Assembly (NCBI GenBank): GCA_963920635.1 | Contig: OY987308.1 | Span: 21,605,096 to 21,669,095, forward strand | Reading direction: 5' to 3' | Source of the DNA: Pseudeuparius sepicola | Lineage: Eukaryota > Arthropoda > Insecta > Coleoptera > Anthribidae | DNA length: 64,000 bases | Shown here: piece by piece, positions 11,287 through 24,387 of the stretch | Layout of the letters: each line of letters begins with the position of its first letter | How positions within the stretch are numbered: position 1 is the stretch's first letter | Translations under genes and position numbers: made by a program | The notes under the pieces: model-generated | Databases searched by the model: none | What the model was told of the DNA's origin: nothing | What the model saw: the letters and a program-made list of their open reading frames with translations, nothing else

Positions 11287-12082
11287 TTATAGTATTCTCT
11301 AGACCTTGGCGAAATAAACAAAAACCGACAAAATATTTCAAGCCGTAAATTATTTGTTTCAATTCTACGCGGTGAGTTTGTTTATCAACAAAAATTGGAC
11401 ATGGATGTGGAAGTTAGAACGTGTAAAAAAATAAAAGCTGAGCTTTAGTATTGAAAAAAAAAACAATAGTAAAAGTGTTTGTCACGTCAAAATGATACTC
11501 ACAATAATTGGTGTATTATCCCATTGGTAATAGCATCCAACAAACTGAACAAATGTCAGTGATGAATGTTTTCATTGTTCCACAGAAAACATGATATTTT
11601 TATATCGATAAATTCGTTCGCATAAATAGGATTGCAAATATCACGTTTTATTGAAATAAATTGGATTTAGAAATTAATTCTACTGATGGATTATATTACT
11701 GAAACTCCAATAAATGAACTCTGATATTTGAAAGATCATAATATTTACCCAAAAAATGAACAGTATTTTTATATCCGTTATTTTTCTAGAAAGTCCATAC
11801 TTGAACGTTCCGCAAGGGTCGGGGCATCGGCTTCAGTACACCCGTAAAAGCTAGTCGACCGGAAGGGTTAACTAAAGGTCAATATGAAAGGAGCGATCCC
11901 TACAATGAAAACGATGATGGTAGACATTTAGGAACAATCTATCGGAAACTGATTTTATATCTTTGTTTAGGGAAACTACCCTTAACTATTTCCCTATTGG
12001 CATGGACCAAGTCAACTCCCTACACAGCGCCGATTCGGGTAGGGAAGTTGACGGTTTTTCAAATTTAGTGACAATGTATTTC

Positions 12083-12525
12083 GTTTTGAATAAACACCAG
12101 GAAGGACCAAATTTGGGCTTGACGCTCGACCGGGAGAGTCTCTGCATATGGCGGGACGCCGTTTCCGTTTTTACAGTAGCGCGCCTTTGAGTTGTTTTGA
12201 CAAATTAATCGAGGCAGAAATCCTCATGGCAAAAAATTATAAGGCAAGTTTATGTCTTTAAATGTAGAAATCCTTGATAATACGGCAATTCAAATTATAA
12301 ATTTCCAATTATAAAGAAGTAGGTACCTACACAAACGCCTATGCCACTTTGGTGCATGGCCTCAAAAGTTAATTTAAATTACAAAATTACTTACCGATGG
12401 ATTATTATCCTCAAACATTTTAGTTTTGGCGGTCAGGGAAGTGCCAAAAGCCGCATAATTACTCGAAAAAGTATCTAAATACCACATAATGACACCTATC
12501 AGCGTGTCAGATATGGAAATATTGT
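12083..12525 (-). mobile_element. MITE family A, copy 2 (reverse orientation, one end lost)
   Basis: Read on the minus strand it matches copies at 6831, 17619 and 40312: the exon-like block with AAAATGTTTGAGGATAATAA and a GTAAGTAATTTT donor, then GGCATAGGCGTTTGTGTAGG, and the end CCTTCCTGGTGTTTATTCAAAA. The end that should lie near 12525-12560 is not recognisable, so the copy is truncated or diverged there. Confidence 0.65.
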
Positions 12526-12579
12526 GCCAAAACTTGGTTACTACTCAGGGCGATATCTTGGCCTGACAGGCCTGAACCA

Positions 12580-13185
12580 GAGATATAGAGGGGGGAGAAT
12601 ACTTGTCAACGTGCGCAAGACTGCTAATTTTTCTACCGCCATTTTAACCCACGAAAGTGCGACAAATCCAAAATAATTTGCTTTTTCAAATTTTTGTTGC
12701 ATTTATTTACGTTTGGGTATAATTTTATATTGATGTGGAAGCAACTTTAGTCAAAAAAATTTATTTTTACCTGGACCGTTTTCGGCGAATCTGCCTTGGT
12801 GCCTCATTAGAAGAAATCATTGAAACTGTTGAAGCTGAAGCTTGTGGTGGGCTCGGATCACTTTGTTGTTGGTCAGATTCATTTTCCGGCGGTATAGAAG
12901 TTGATTGGAGTCATTTCTTATTGCCCACCAATTTGTGCATGTTCTTACAGAGCAAGACATGTTAATGAACACAACACGATTACAAAAACACGCCAGCAAA
13001 AATGCTAAACACACGAAAAAGACCTTAAAAAAGCAATTAAGAAGAAAGCACGTCAAAACGTAAACAAACTACAAGACAAGACTGGGTTAAAATGGCGGCG
13101 ATCAAAGCGCCCTCTGTGTAGCCGAAAAATCGGATGCGCAGTAGGTCAAAGCGCATTCTCTTCCTCCATATCTCTGGCCCGAACG
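12580..13185. mobile_element. TIR element with ~75-bp imperfect ends and a coding-like block
   Basis: The left end CCAGAGATATAGAGG...CCGCCATTTTAACCCA and the right end, reversed, CCAGAGATATGGAGG...CCGCCATTTTAACCCA are inverted repeats. Inside, on the minus strand, 12912-12771 reads an uninterrupted low-complexity polar peptide (ENESDQQQSDPSPPQASAS, later PRQIRRKRSR) ending at a GTAAAA donor. The basic tail suggests a nuclear protein exon. It has no identifiable domain, and a stop lies immediately upstream. Confidence 0.45.
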
Positions 13186-13657
13186 CTTGCTCATCTGTGC
13201 AAGGCTGCCGCTGGTCGAAATTTTTCGCCCTACTCAAAACTGGGACAAGGTCTTTTGGAACCGCCATTGTGACTCTACGAATAGGGCGGGAAAATATTAT
13301 TTTAATGCATGTGTGGGAGGCCGGCAGCGCGATTTACATCCTAAAGTGGTGGGCGGGAGCGACAATAAGAGTCCACGGCCAGCCGCGATGAATTATGTGG
13401 CGTCGCGACGCTTCGGGCAGCGCCGACCGGCGCCCGACTGTTTTTTTTTGCTCGTTCGGTGGCTTTGGAATTATGGCCCGGGGCGAATTTATCTCGGAAA
13501 CTATTCCATAATAGTGATAGGGGCGTTGAGAAATTATGGTACGGAAAACTTCGAGTAGATAAGTATTCAATTTTGTTTACCGTCACGTTTGACAGGATAT
13601 CTAATAAATGATAATAAATCGCTTTAATTTCTTTTTGTTTCAGTGAGGGTCGGTCTC

Positions 13658-14428
13658 AGGGACTCTTTAAAATAAGAGGGCCCAGCATTTCACAGTCTAT
13701 CACATAGAAAAAGCGAAGCCTTGAGGGGAAGTTTGTTTTCTGTCGACTCCAAGAAGACCACAAGTGGGCTGGTACAAGGTTATGTTATATGTCAGTGTCC
13801 AACTGCCATAAGGTTTTATGTGAAATGCCAGTGCCATAGATCCTAAAGGAGGTAAAAATTTCCCATCATAATTCACAATTTTTTAAGTTTATTATGTTAT
13901 TATTCCTGTAATCCTACAATTCCCATTACGTGGGCATTATGTATAAGTAGATAATTATTACAAAAACTTTATAATGAACACCGAGAAAAACTACCATGAT
14001 TAGAACTACTAGACCTAATCTTTTTAGTCCATCCCGAAATCTGTGAAAGTTCTTTGGGTAGATACATTCAACAAGGAAAGAAAGTTCAAGTATACGTATT
14101 ACAAATGGAATGAAGAACCTGGTAACAAGGTGCAATAGCGACAAATTCTTAAATAAGCAAAATCGGCACTACTGATTTACCATACTTATTACTTAAATTC
14201 GTGGAAATAATTGCTGGAAATCAATTTCAACTATAAAATAAATTTGTTTCATTTGACAATTGCCATATTCTGCACTTGTAGACAACTTTGTCAAGTCTAA
14301 TTTTTAGAAATCATGGAAACCATTATTAATTTTTACTAACAATCAAAGTACCTGTTATAAAATGGCATACTTGGCATCACTGATGCCACTAGAATGAGAA
14401 AACAATAGGCCTCACTTTGGAAAGTTAC
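13658..14428 (+). mobile_element. Mutator-like MITE (family M), copy 1, right end lost
   Basis: The left TIR AGGGACTCTTTAAAATAAG starts at 13658. The interior matches 29001-30001 closely, including CCAAGAAGACCACAAG, GTGTCCAACTGCCAT, GTTATGTTATATGTCAG and CATACTTGGCATCACTGATG. It stops shortly after GGCCTCACTTTGGAAAG without the right TIR. An internal stretch present in the other copies (between the two halves, near 13890) is deleted here. Confidence 0.8.
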
Positions 14429-14859
14429 TGTTTAAATGACTTCTTTTTGCTGTGTTGTAAATTGAGGGAGTAGAGAAAGTCGAGGAGTCGAGGTAATGTT
14501 ACTTTTACCAGAATTATCATGTTTTGAACTTTAACCATAAAAACGCCGACGCGATTTTTTTCAAACAAACAGATAATTGCTACAACAACAAAAAGCAGAT
14601 TAAAGTTTTCTCAAGTGTGTTCAAAACATTTTATTATAGATGAATCAATTCTTACACGTTTTGTTTTATTTTTAAATAAAGTTTTGTACACTGCCTATAG
14701 GAAAACTCTCAAAATTGGAGAACGATTCGCACACTAATTGGGTTTCTTCGTTAAATACTTCCTTCTCTCTATAAAAAATCAATCCACAAATCTGACGGTG
14801 TCAGATTCATTCTCTGAGAATATTCGACCTGCTAAATTTTTTCGGAACCGCTGTAATAG

Positions 14860-15465
14860 TATATTTCGCTACGAGTCTGGAAATAAAGATTTTTCCGTGC
14901 GCGCGTGACAAATTCTCGTGTGGGGCGCAGCCGAACACGGGAAGTCATGCAAGCACGGAAAAATCTATTTCTGGACGTGTAATGAACGATATTTTTTATT
15001 ATATTTCTTTGAAAACGGAAACTTAAAACATTTTATCGGCATATTATAATAAATTTAATTGACAAAAAATAAACAACGCAGACAATATTGTGTTTGGTAT
15101 GTATGATGCGTTTCCATGGTTACTCTCAAATTATTTCAAAGGTGCTTTGTTGTAAATTAGTTATTGTCAGATAAGGTGAATAAAACGTCAAAAATTTTAC
15201 AGAAATGTATCTAAATATTGAAACACTTACGAATTAAAATACAAAATAGGTACATGTTAAATATCAGAGAGCATAGAGTTTCTTAAATTTAGTTTACTTT
15301 GCTGTATATTTCTATTTTAAAGCCATATATTCGGTATTTTTATTCAGCGCACGGAAAGTTTTTCCATGCGCTGTTTCCGTGCCCTAGCCCGAAAAACCCC
15401 ATCTTTCATTATTGCTAAAACAGATGAAAATAAGGTGTTTTCAAAGAAGTATAATAAAAATATTA
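14860..15465. mobile_element. Probable foldback element with two internal hairpins
   Basis: ATATTTTTTATTATATTTCT near 14989 pairs with its reverse complement at 15437-15463, bracketing about 430 bp. A long hairpin at 14874-14976 is built from AAAGATTTTTCCGTGC and GCACGGAAAAATCT. A short one at 15345-15373 reads CAGCGCACGGAAA then TTTCCATGCGCTG. No coding content is seen. Boundaries are uncertain. Confidence 0.4.
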
Positions 15466-17618
15466 TATTTAGGGTTAGCTTATCTTTCCAAAACCACAAT
15501 GTTGTAGGTGCTAATTTCACAAAAAAAATAGGCGGTTAAGCCTTGGCCTGAAATACTCATCTTAATATTTCACTAATCAATTATCTAAGTTTACAAATCG
15601 TTGACATCAAAGGTGTGTCTAAACAGGTTATTAAAACCTCATTAAATATATTTTTTCGTCCAGCGTAACCTCTTGCACAGATAAGCCAGTTGCTGGTTCA
15701 AAATAAACTTTAAATCGGTGTAAGCTTATACGTTACAAACACGCCTAACACAGTTCCCACGATAAATTTAAAGTTAATCGAGCATTATCTCCCGCGTTTC
15801 GCATTTTCTAACCCAATTAGTGAGCACGGAACAAGTTGATATCGCATTAGTGTCACTAGAACTACTTCCTAGAGCACACACACTGAAGCAGTTGGTCGGT
15901 TAAACATTAAACAAGCCCCATGAAAAAACTTTACATTTTTATTGTGCATGTTTATCACAACATTGATACAGGTAAGACAGGATGGTTAATTTAACTTCTC
16001 GCATAATTAAGCTGCCAAAAAACAAACAGCCAAAGCAAACTAAAGCTGCAACTTTGAAAATAAATGTTTGTGTTCGGGCACTGGGAATTCCACTCCACGG
16101 TTGTGATACTTTAAAAGACGGTAATTTTGGAAGGGATTAATTTAATATCTCAAGAGGTTTCGGTGAAAAGCAGATTTGACTTTTAAAGCGAAACGGGGAC
16201 AGTTTCTTGTGAAAAGTACATAAGAAGGATCATTTGCAAAACGTGATATTTAGCTTGACTTGCATGTTTGTTAATTTATTTTTCTGTATGTAACTTCCGA
16301 AATTTTACAAACTTATTCAATACAATTGCGGAAGCCGTCAATTTTCAATTAAAGATCGAACTCTCCCCCACCCTCCTCCCACTGTTTTCCAATTACAATT
16401 GCAATCTTTCGACCTTCAGCCGGAGGGATTTTCGACAATTTATTGTCGAGAGAAAAAGGGATCTCGATCCCAGCCGCTTGGAAAACAAGAACAAGAAACA
16501 CTTGATATTAAGCTTATGCTCGGCCGAATTCTTATTAGATCTGGTTTGGGTGGGGTCTTTGTTTTACTTGCGCAGGCAATATCGAAGCTTAAAAATCGGA
16601 TTCTTCAAATCGCTCTTTGGAATATTGCTTTTCGGGTGGTCAGTTTTGAATACTCGCTTCGAGTAACAAAATAAAATAAAAATTACATTTGTCCGAGAAC
16701 GAAAGGTCGTCAGTTTTCAATCTTACCTGTAGCACGGATGAGCCACCTATTACAAAATATTCCAAAACCGCACTTCCTGGTATTCAAAGTCCTATTGGGT
16801 CCTAGTGGGTAGAGGATGAGGTTGACTTATTGTCAAAATGGAGGTCACAACGCGATTATAAATAATGAACGGGGTGATATTCGCTAAAACGGTTTCAAAT
16901 TGTCAAATTGTGTGCGAAAATGTGCAGTTTTTTTTTTTTGGCGTAGAACCAGCTCGGACATTATATTTTGTATAGGATGTATCCTACATAAAGTGCATAA
17001 AACTAAACATTATTGTGTTTAATATATTTTTTTACCTTTTAGACAGCACCACCTACTCTACGTACGGTAGTTAATTTGTCTCATGGTACCTACATGGTAC
17101 ACTTGTAACTTCAATGTATATTTACCATATATGGCGGTGTTTAGGAAACGTTGTAAAATACCCTATTCTAATTAGGTAACTATTATCTATAGTTTTGAGG
17201 TATGTTCGACTTTCTGAAAATAGACTCAAAATAAATCTGTCGCTCAATCTGGGCTGGTTTAATCCGATAAACATTTCAATTACCGCTGCACACGGTCGAG
17301 AAAGATACACGATACGAAAAGGCCCCTGAATGAAAGTTATCAACCTAGAAAAACCGACGGCCCCCTTTTTAGTGGACCAGGGGTTATTCGATCAAGAAAT
17401 TCAGCGATAGATTTCTAGTTTCGAGAGTGGGTTGAGAAAATCAATTATTCTGAAAATACCCTATCTTTTTCTTTAACACGATACTTAATGTCCAGACAGT
17501 GACTTATAGGCTCAAACTTGAATGCAGAAACGTCAACGACGTGGAAAGTCTAACCAAATGTCAAATAAAAAGGTGAAAGTCGATCACAGTGAAAATAAAC
17601 TTAAAGTAAAGGCAAAGG
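15466..17618. other. Intergenic stretch with no assignable gene
   Basis: Open frames here (the longest is 132 codons at 16268-16666, with an overlapping one in another frame) have no recognisable domain, no consistent splice context and no repeat in the window. I see only AT-rich unique sequence. Confidence 0.4.
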
Positions 17619-18054
17619 TTTGAATAAAGAATCCCAAAAAGCAGTCAGTCAGTGCATTATAAAATAAGTGAGACGGAAATCACCCTGAGTAGTAAACCAA
17701 CTTTTTCGAGTCATTATGCTTATCTGTGCAGCTTGGTGCACTTCTCTGACCGCCAAAACTAAAATGTTTGAAGATAATAATCTATAGGTAAGTAATTTAG
17801 TAATTTAATTTAACTTTTGAGACCACGCACCAAAGTGGCATAGGCGTTTGTGTAGGTACCTACTTCTTCATAATTGGAAATTTAAAATTTGAATTGCTAT
17901 ATTATCAAGGATTCCTAAACTTAAAGACATAAACGTGCCTGATAATTTTTGCCTGTATTGAAGGTACTGATTACACGAAAAATGAGGATTTAAAAACGGA
18001 AACGGTCGAGCATTAAGCCCAAATTTGCCCCTTCCTGAGTTCTTTATTCAAAGA
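17619..18054 (+). mobile_element. MITE family A, copy 3
   Basis: The ends TTTGAATAAAGAATCCC and GAGTTCTTTATTCAAAG form a TIR. The body carries the family core CCAAAGTGGCATAGGCGTTT and the exon-like block with its GTAAGTAATTTAG donor, but with a TAG just before the donor. Length is ~436 bp, close to the presumed full-length non-autonomous form. Confidence 0.8.
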
Positions 18055-18399
18055 TTGAAGCCGCTTTTATTCGGCATGTTATTGAATAAATAATTGCATT
18101 AGCTCTTTTAAGCTAGGTACGTTTAAAAAATGGCCGAATCCCCAATTGTTTCTGCGTGTTGATTTTTTTGCGAGTGATTTGGGGGGTGCCCGAAATGCTC
18201 CGCAATAAATGTTTTTACAGCCGCAGCAGTCGAATTGAAACGTATCGGAAAAACGAAAGAAAATAAAAGCACCGAATTAGAGTCGGCAATTAACCCTTTT
18301 TCGGTGGTTAATTGTCTTTATATTTCGCCCCTTTATGCGGCGATTCGTCGGTTTAAACACTGACAAAACAATTCTTTGTTTGTCGGACTTAAAGACATT

Positions 18400-19251
18400 T
18401 ACAGTGTGTCCACGGCAAAGCGGTATTATAGGTGTATATGACAATTTTTTTTGCATTACAAACACAATTTTTTGTATCCTGCTCTTGCTTAACCCAAAAA
18501 CTATTTTTAGTATCTTGGACTTTAAAAAATTTATAGAGGACGCTGGTAGCAGCTTAAAAATAAAAATCGCATCAGGTAAAGTGCCTTTTCTGTGCGACAT
18601 TTTATTAGGAAAATTTGCTCAGAATTAAAAAATATAACATATCAAATTACAGAACTAAATACTTTTTTATTTATATATATTTTTAAATATTATAAATGTA
18701 ATCATAATTTCAATTTATTTCTTCTACCCATGTTCCTCCAACAATAAATTATTCTCTGACACAAAGACGGATCACTTTTATTTTTGTTTCTATGGCATAC
18801 TCTTCTTAAAACAATAAAATTACAAATGCTATAAATTCAATTGACCTTCAAGCCATTCAAAATAGCTACAAAGAATATAAGAACAGAGTTGAGATGTGTG
18901 CTGAAAATGGAGGAACATGAATAGAATAAATGAATTTAAATTATGATTACATTTATAATATTAAAAAAAATCTAAATAAAAAAATATTTAGTTCCGTAAT
19001 TTGATACGTCATATCTTTTAAATCTGAGCAAGTTTTTCTAATAAAATTTTTCATTATTTCGCACAGAAAAGGCACTTTACCTGATGCGACTTTTATTTTT
19101 AAGCTGCTGCCAGCGACCTCTATAATTTTTTTAAAGTCCAAGATACTAAAAATAGTTTTTGGGTGAAGCAAGAGCAGAATACAAAAAATTGTGTTTGTAA
19201 AAAAAATTGTCATATACACCTATAATACCGCTTTGCCGTGGACACATTGTA
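18400..19251. mobile_element. Palindromic element with ~330-bp arms
   Basis: The left arm starts TACAGTGTGTCCACGGC and the right arm ends GCCGTGGACACATTGTA. Each arm runs inward about 330 bp with high complementarity (for example AAGTCCAAGATACTAAAAAT on the right arm pairing with the left). The spacer holds CCATGTTCCTCCA and a complementary TGGAGGAACATG, so even the centre is partly inverted. Apparent frames in the arms are mirror images, not genes. A fragment with TACAGGGTGAG begins directly after it at 19254. Confidence 0.85.
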
Positions 19252-19925
19252 GGTACAGGGTGAGTAAAAAACATGAAAATGTGCTTATATTTCCTGAAAT
19301 ATTCGATATGAAACATGAGATAAATTAACTTCTCTAAAAGTCACACCTGCTCCTACGGTTAGATTTCACTAATTCAATTCTTATCTAGTTAACCATGGAA
19401 ATAAAATGAAATGTTAATGTCTAGGTCTAGGCACAGAATAAATAGCTTTGCAACAGAAGCCTCCTTACGGACATGTGTCAAAAATAAGCGAGTCTCCATT
19501 TCAATTTACAGAAACACAGACAGTATTTTAAGCATACATTTGGTTCTAATACAATCTTTTTGCTATGTAGATTAACGTAAAATCAAATAAAATGCACATT
19601 ATTCATGTATTTAGAAGAGATCTCGCTAAAAAGCGAGTCTCCTTTTGACACATGTCGCTAAGGAATTGTCTGTATTACTCGTTAGTCTGTGGTCTAGGCA
19701 AATAAAACTTGAATATAAATAATAATGATACTAACAACGTAACAACTGTTATTTTTCTTTTTGCTTCTCTAGTAACTTTTACTTAAAATTTTTCCAAATA
19801 TTCTGGACGTTGACGTTTCATTTAATTTCCATGGGTAAGTTGCTAATTTTTAGGTCTTCTCGATTTTTTTTATGGACCCACGACCCACAAAAAAATTTCA
19901 TACCTACTGACGTATCCAAAAAAAA

Positions 19926-20318
19926 ATCGGCACTGAAGTAGCCCATTTATTGTACGATTTTTTTCAATAAGAAGTCCTTGATGAGATGTAAACATAAATC
20001 GTCAGACGCGGAGGCATCGCCCGTCAAAAGTAACCAAATATTCACAACCCGGCCAATAAAGACCTATTTAAATTTTCGTACACATTGCGAAATTGTTACC
20101 TATAGCAGCGCAATCTTTCAGTATGGATATTTTAGTAGGTTTGAATATGAATCTATTTTTCATGGAGGCTGCATGGCAGCAGTTTGGAGTTTCTGTTGGG
20201 AAGCGCCGTGCCTCGTCAAACTCGACTTAGGTAGAGCGATCGTCGAAGCAACGCCGCGCGCAGTCGGTTCATGGACGGGTGATCCCTTATGATTAGAAAA
20301 CATTTTCTTCCCGATTAA
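19926..20318 (+). repeat. Dispersed repeat family B, copy 2 (5' truncated)
   Basis: It matches copy 1 from GGCACTGAAGTAGCCCAT onward, through GACGCGGAGGCATCGCCCGT and the AVWSFCWEAPCLV-coding block, to a shortened right end lacking AATAAA. Family C (20333-20430) follows almost immediately. Confidence 0.75.
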
Positions 20319-20332
20319 AAAAAATTTATAAT

Positions 20333-20430
20333 ATGTACCTAGGCACTGAAGTTCTTTTTATGACTCATGGTGGTTTATAACTAAATTCCACATGAGTTAT
20401 AAAAAGTTGAACTTCAGTGCCTTGGTACAT
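20333..20430. mobile_element. 98-bp MITE, family C
   Basis: ATGTACCTAGGCACTGAAGTT on the left is inverted as AACTTCAGTGCCTTGGTACAT on the right. The core is CTAAATTCCACATGAG next to TTATAAAAAGTTG. Partial copies occur at about 40018-40075, 40885-40932 and 54718-54775. The shared AAATAGTTATT outside the left copy suggests the true TIR is slightly longer. Confidence 0.7.
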
Positions 20431-22225
20431 GAATAACTATTTTTAATAACGAATATTTCAGGACTTTTCACTCGCCCTATATACAGGGTGTATGCATTAC
20501 ACTCTTCAATAATAATAATTGAAGTTACGTAAGTTGCACTTTCAACATATTTTTATATGCAGGTATGTATGTACACATTTTGCTCTGTATTTTTGTGGAT
20601 CTACGGGGAAGATTCTTGATCAAATAGCCCCGTGCGGTCGCCGAAGTTCGGATATCTTTTTCTCCCTTTCGCGGTGAAAAAAAGTCCCGACGTAAGACCA
20701 AGCTGATAACTGCTATCTGTCCTGGGACCTTTTTGTGTTGCAATAGGATTCTGTGTCGCTCTTTTCCCAAGTTTATATCAACGCCTTTTTGTCCTTTCCA
20801 CTGTCGTGTCGGCCGAAACAGTAATTGAATGGTTTATAAAGATCAGGTTCCTTCCATTTTCCAACCACAAGAATTATGTCAGAAACCAAGGTTTACGTAA
20901 TACTGCCTACAAGAGGACAGTTCGGATTGCTTTTGGGCAAAATCTCCCCGCGGAAATTGAGGAATGGAAACGTTTATTATTTAGTCAGTAAATCACCACA
21001 TAATTATTGGTACAGGGCATTATTTTTGACATTATTATAAAAAAGGGGCGGTTGAGAGGATGCACTTAAAATTCTAGTCTTTCACGCTGTCGAGTGTTTT
21101 AAAATTATCTGAACTCATCGTTTTTTAACAATACCAATTTTTTGTTTTATTTTTTAAGCAAGCACAAATTTTAAATGGGGTTCTTTTTGCCATAATTTTG
21201 TCATACCTAGGAAAGCACGTAGGTATAGGAAAACAAGCATAAATATTATTTTTTTCTACTTATACTTACACGACATCCCAAAAAAACTACGCGAAATCCA
21301 ACCCCCACTATTTTGCACCAAGACACTCAAAAGAAACTGCCAGAAAGTACCGACATGCCACCTGAAAACAACCCCAAGTGCACGGATGTCGAACTATTTT
21401 TTCCTTCAGTGAACTTTTATGCCGCAAGACCACCCCGAAAGGGGTAGAAACAAGCGTCGGCTATAGCGGCCACGACGGCTGAGCGGTTGGGGGTGTACTG
21501 GGGATGTCAAAACGCGCCAAAACTTTTGAACGGCACGGCGCTTGCGCAGGCGGATGCTGGTCGCTGAAAAGGTTATGAAAACGCGAAAATAAACAACATT
21601 ATTTCCTTCAATATCACTGGTGAACGCAGAGCATCTACAGAATGGGTTGGTATTTAAAAAATCGTCAAATATACCTATAATATATGATATGATGTTATGA
21701 TATGAGCAGTTCGGTAGATTTGAACAACGATAATATTCTGTATGTGTTATATTGGCTTAATTCGTCAGGACAAAAATAAAGATATGGATGCAGCTACTGT
21801 GGATTTCTTTTATATCTCACTAATCTATAAGTAGGTATTTCAGAAATTGCAAGAAAATATTAAACAATACAAATTCATTTAGAGTTAATGAAAAATGCAG
21901 AGCTTTGCGCAAAATCTACTCAATACTTTTTAAGAATTTAATTTCGCATTTTTTCGTAAGGTGGAACTTTGTTGAAGTTTTGTGAACATTTAACTGAAAA
22001 TTTATGGTATAGGAACTTACGTCGCTTTTTGTATAATAACACTACTTGACAAAAACAAAAAGATCGGCGTAAAGCCGTATTCTAGTAGATTTTTATACTT
22101 TTAAATTCTTATATTTTATATTACAATAATGCATAAAATAAATCCCAACAAATTACCGGGCATCTGATAAATCCATTCTGGAAAATGTCCAACTGGTAGG
22201 CAACCATAGATACTCGCAGTTAGAG

Positions 22226-23095
22226 TTCCTGGATTGGGAGAGTTAGGACAATAATGTCACTTTGGTGGATGAAAAATAATTTGGGATAAATTCCATGGGC
22301 GTAACAAACTTCTGACCACAGGACTCCAATATTTTTATTAAACATGGTCCGTGATACACGCGCACAAATGATGGGTTATTTGAAAAGCTCCTCCTATTTA
22401 TTATTATTACCAGTATTTGTTGGGAAAATCCACAATTTAAGTGTAATGGAGGTCAAAATTAAACTGTAACTTTTGCCAACAAATACGACTTAGTAATAAA
22501 GTTGAAGATTGAAATGCAAATTTGTTAAAATTAATGTATTGAAATTTATAATATAATATAATCTGGAACACATCCCAACAATATCTTCTAATGCAGGTAA
22601 CCTCTGCCCTAGTTTCTGTTCAGTTCCAATAATTTTATCAGTTATTGAAGATTGCATGGTCTGCATAAATTACTACTACTTTTTGGATACAATCCAAAAT
22701 ACATAGTTTATTGGCGATTGTCCACTAGGATTTGGAATTAATTTTTAATCTAAAATACGAGATGAAATACATCTTATTATATTATGCAGACACTTAATTA
22801 TCATTATCCATTATTTATTCTATAGGACATCTTCTTTGCTCTTTTTTCTAGTGCTTTCTGTAATAATAATCCTGCAGAATATTTTGTGATACTGGAGTCA
22901 TTTGAAATAATTCCCAGAGCTTTTTCACTTCTTGCTAGTATGGGCACAGCTTACCTGTGGTATGGGCACTAAACTATATTATTTTCGCCATACCAAGTAT
23001 TTGGTTATTATTTGTAATAATCGGGTAGCTGTAACTAATGCTTGAAAACTAATGTGCGATATTTTACTTTTTTCTTTTGAATTATTAATTAGTAT
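22226..23095 (+). repeat. Dispersed repeat family F, copy 2
   Basis: This is the direct-orientation partner of 465-1350. Differences include a shorter left part, a small insertion near 22770-22830, and a duplicated TATGGGCAC segment near 22940-22975. No open frame is kept between copies. Confidence 0.7.
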
Positions 23096-23099
23096 TTTC

Positions 23100-24387
23100 T
23101 TTCATGAATAAGGAAATTAAATAAATCTGAGACCAAACTAATGTCTTTATTTCACAATAGTCTTTTTTATTTATATTATTATAAACATTTTACAAGTTAT
23201 AGGTACATCAATTATTATTTGACAATATATTAATTTGTTAGAAACATTTTCCTCCAAATAACGAAAATAAAAGAATCTAAAAATTGCACAAAATATCCAA
23301 TAGAAAATCTAAAATACCATTTAAAAAAATGGAATGTATAAAAGTAAATAGAAAGCAAAGAGTAATACTTAAGAGTATGGAAAATAAATGTCATTTTTGT
23401 TAAGAACGAGCAGAACATCTTAAAAAGTTTCTGCTATCATAGAATGAGCATTACTACGGGTAAATATAATTAAACAGTCAACAACTAGACCTGCCTAACA
23501 TCACTGGCTACTGGGTAGTCGATATAAATCAAAAACAATGAAAAAAATAAAAATATCACATTGCCGTTCGAAAAAATACTATTGTCACCAATAAACTGGT
23601 GTGTACAACAACAAATATACTTAATATGCCCAGGAATCTGTTTAAATTGTGCAAGAACATGTTATATTGTACAGGTCGAACTCTCTTGGACCATAGACAA
23701 ATATATACAGAAGAGGCACAACGATTTTTCTTTACAATTTCTTTTATACAACAAACTCGGTCGAAAAGTTAACTTTTTTAGACGATTAGTACAAAATTTA
23801 TTATTATACGGATTTAATACCAAAAACTATTTTGTAAATATATGCCACTAGATACCTTTCAAATACAAGCTTCATAAAAATATTGTTCAGCAAAATAAAA
23901 GCTTGTATGTGAACGTTTTCAATAAGATCTATCCCTACTAGAAGTTATTTTTCAAAAAACTTAATGTTTTAGCTGCTGGAATGATATGAAATGTAACAAT
24001 CAATTTTTTTGGTAACAACTTACAAATTACAATTCGGCTGCACCAAACAAAGTGCTACGAATATATTTTTGTTGTTCTTTGGAGCTTTCCACCAGCGCCA
24101 TCTTTAAATACAAAAATGCAATAAGGAAAATAACATCTATTTTTTCTGAGGGACCGTTTTACCATTTATTCAAACAGGTTTAAATGTTTTGGCACTGCCA
24201 CCTTTCAGAAAAAAATATGTGGTTATAAACAACAAATGACGCCAACGAAAAAGTTGTTCCACGATTATTGAAAAGTTCTCTTCATACCAACGATATATAG
24301 GAGTAGATACATTACCAAAGGCAACTTGTTTTGTTTCATGATTGTAAAAAGATTTAGGTTATTTTGTAAATATAATAAGTATCTCAA
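23100..24387. other. AT-rich intergenic stretch, nothing recognised
   Basis: Short frames such as 23561-23851 (96 codons, Cys-rich but with no known domain) are within chance expectation for this composition. No repeat partner was found in the window. Confidence 0.4.

Noticed and set aside
12817..13056. Minus-strand ORF starting near CSVRTCTN as a third THAP domain
   Set aside because: Only the Cys spacing is suggestive; no FP motif, Trp helix, CxxH or AVP box follows.
18277..19219. Paired ORFs of ~90-107 codons
   Set aside because: They read the two arms of one palindrome and so mirror each other; the sequence is not protein-like.
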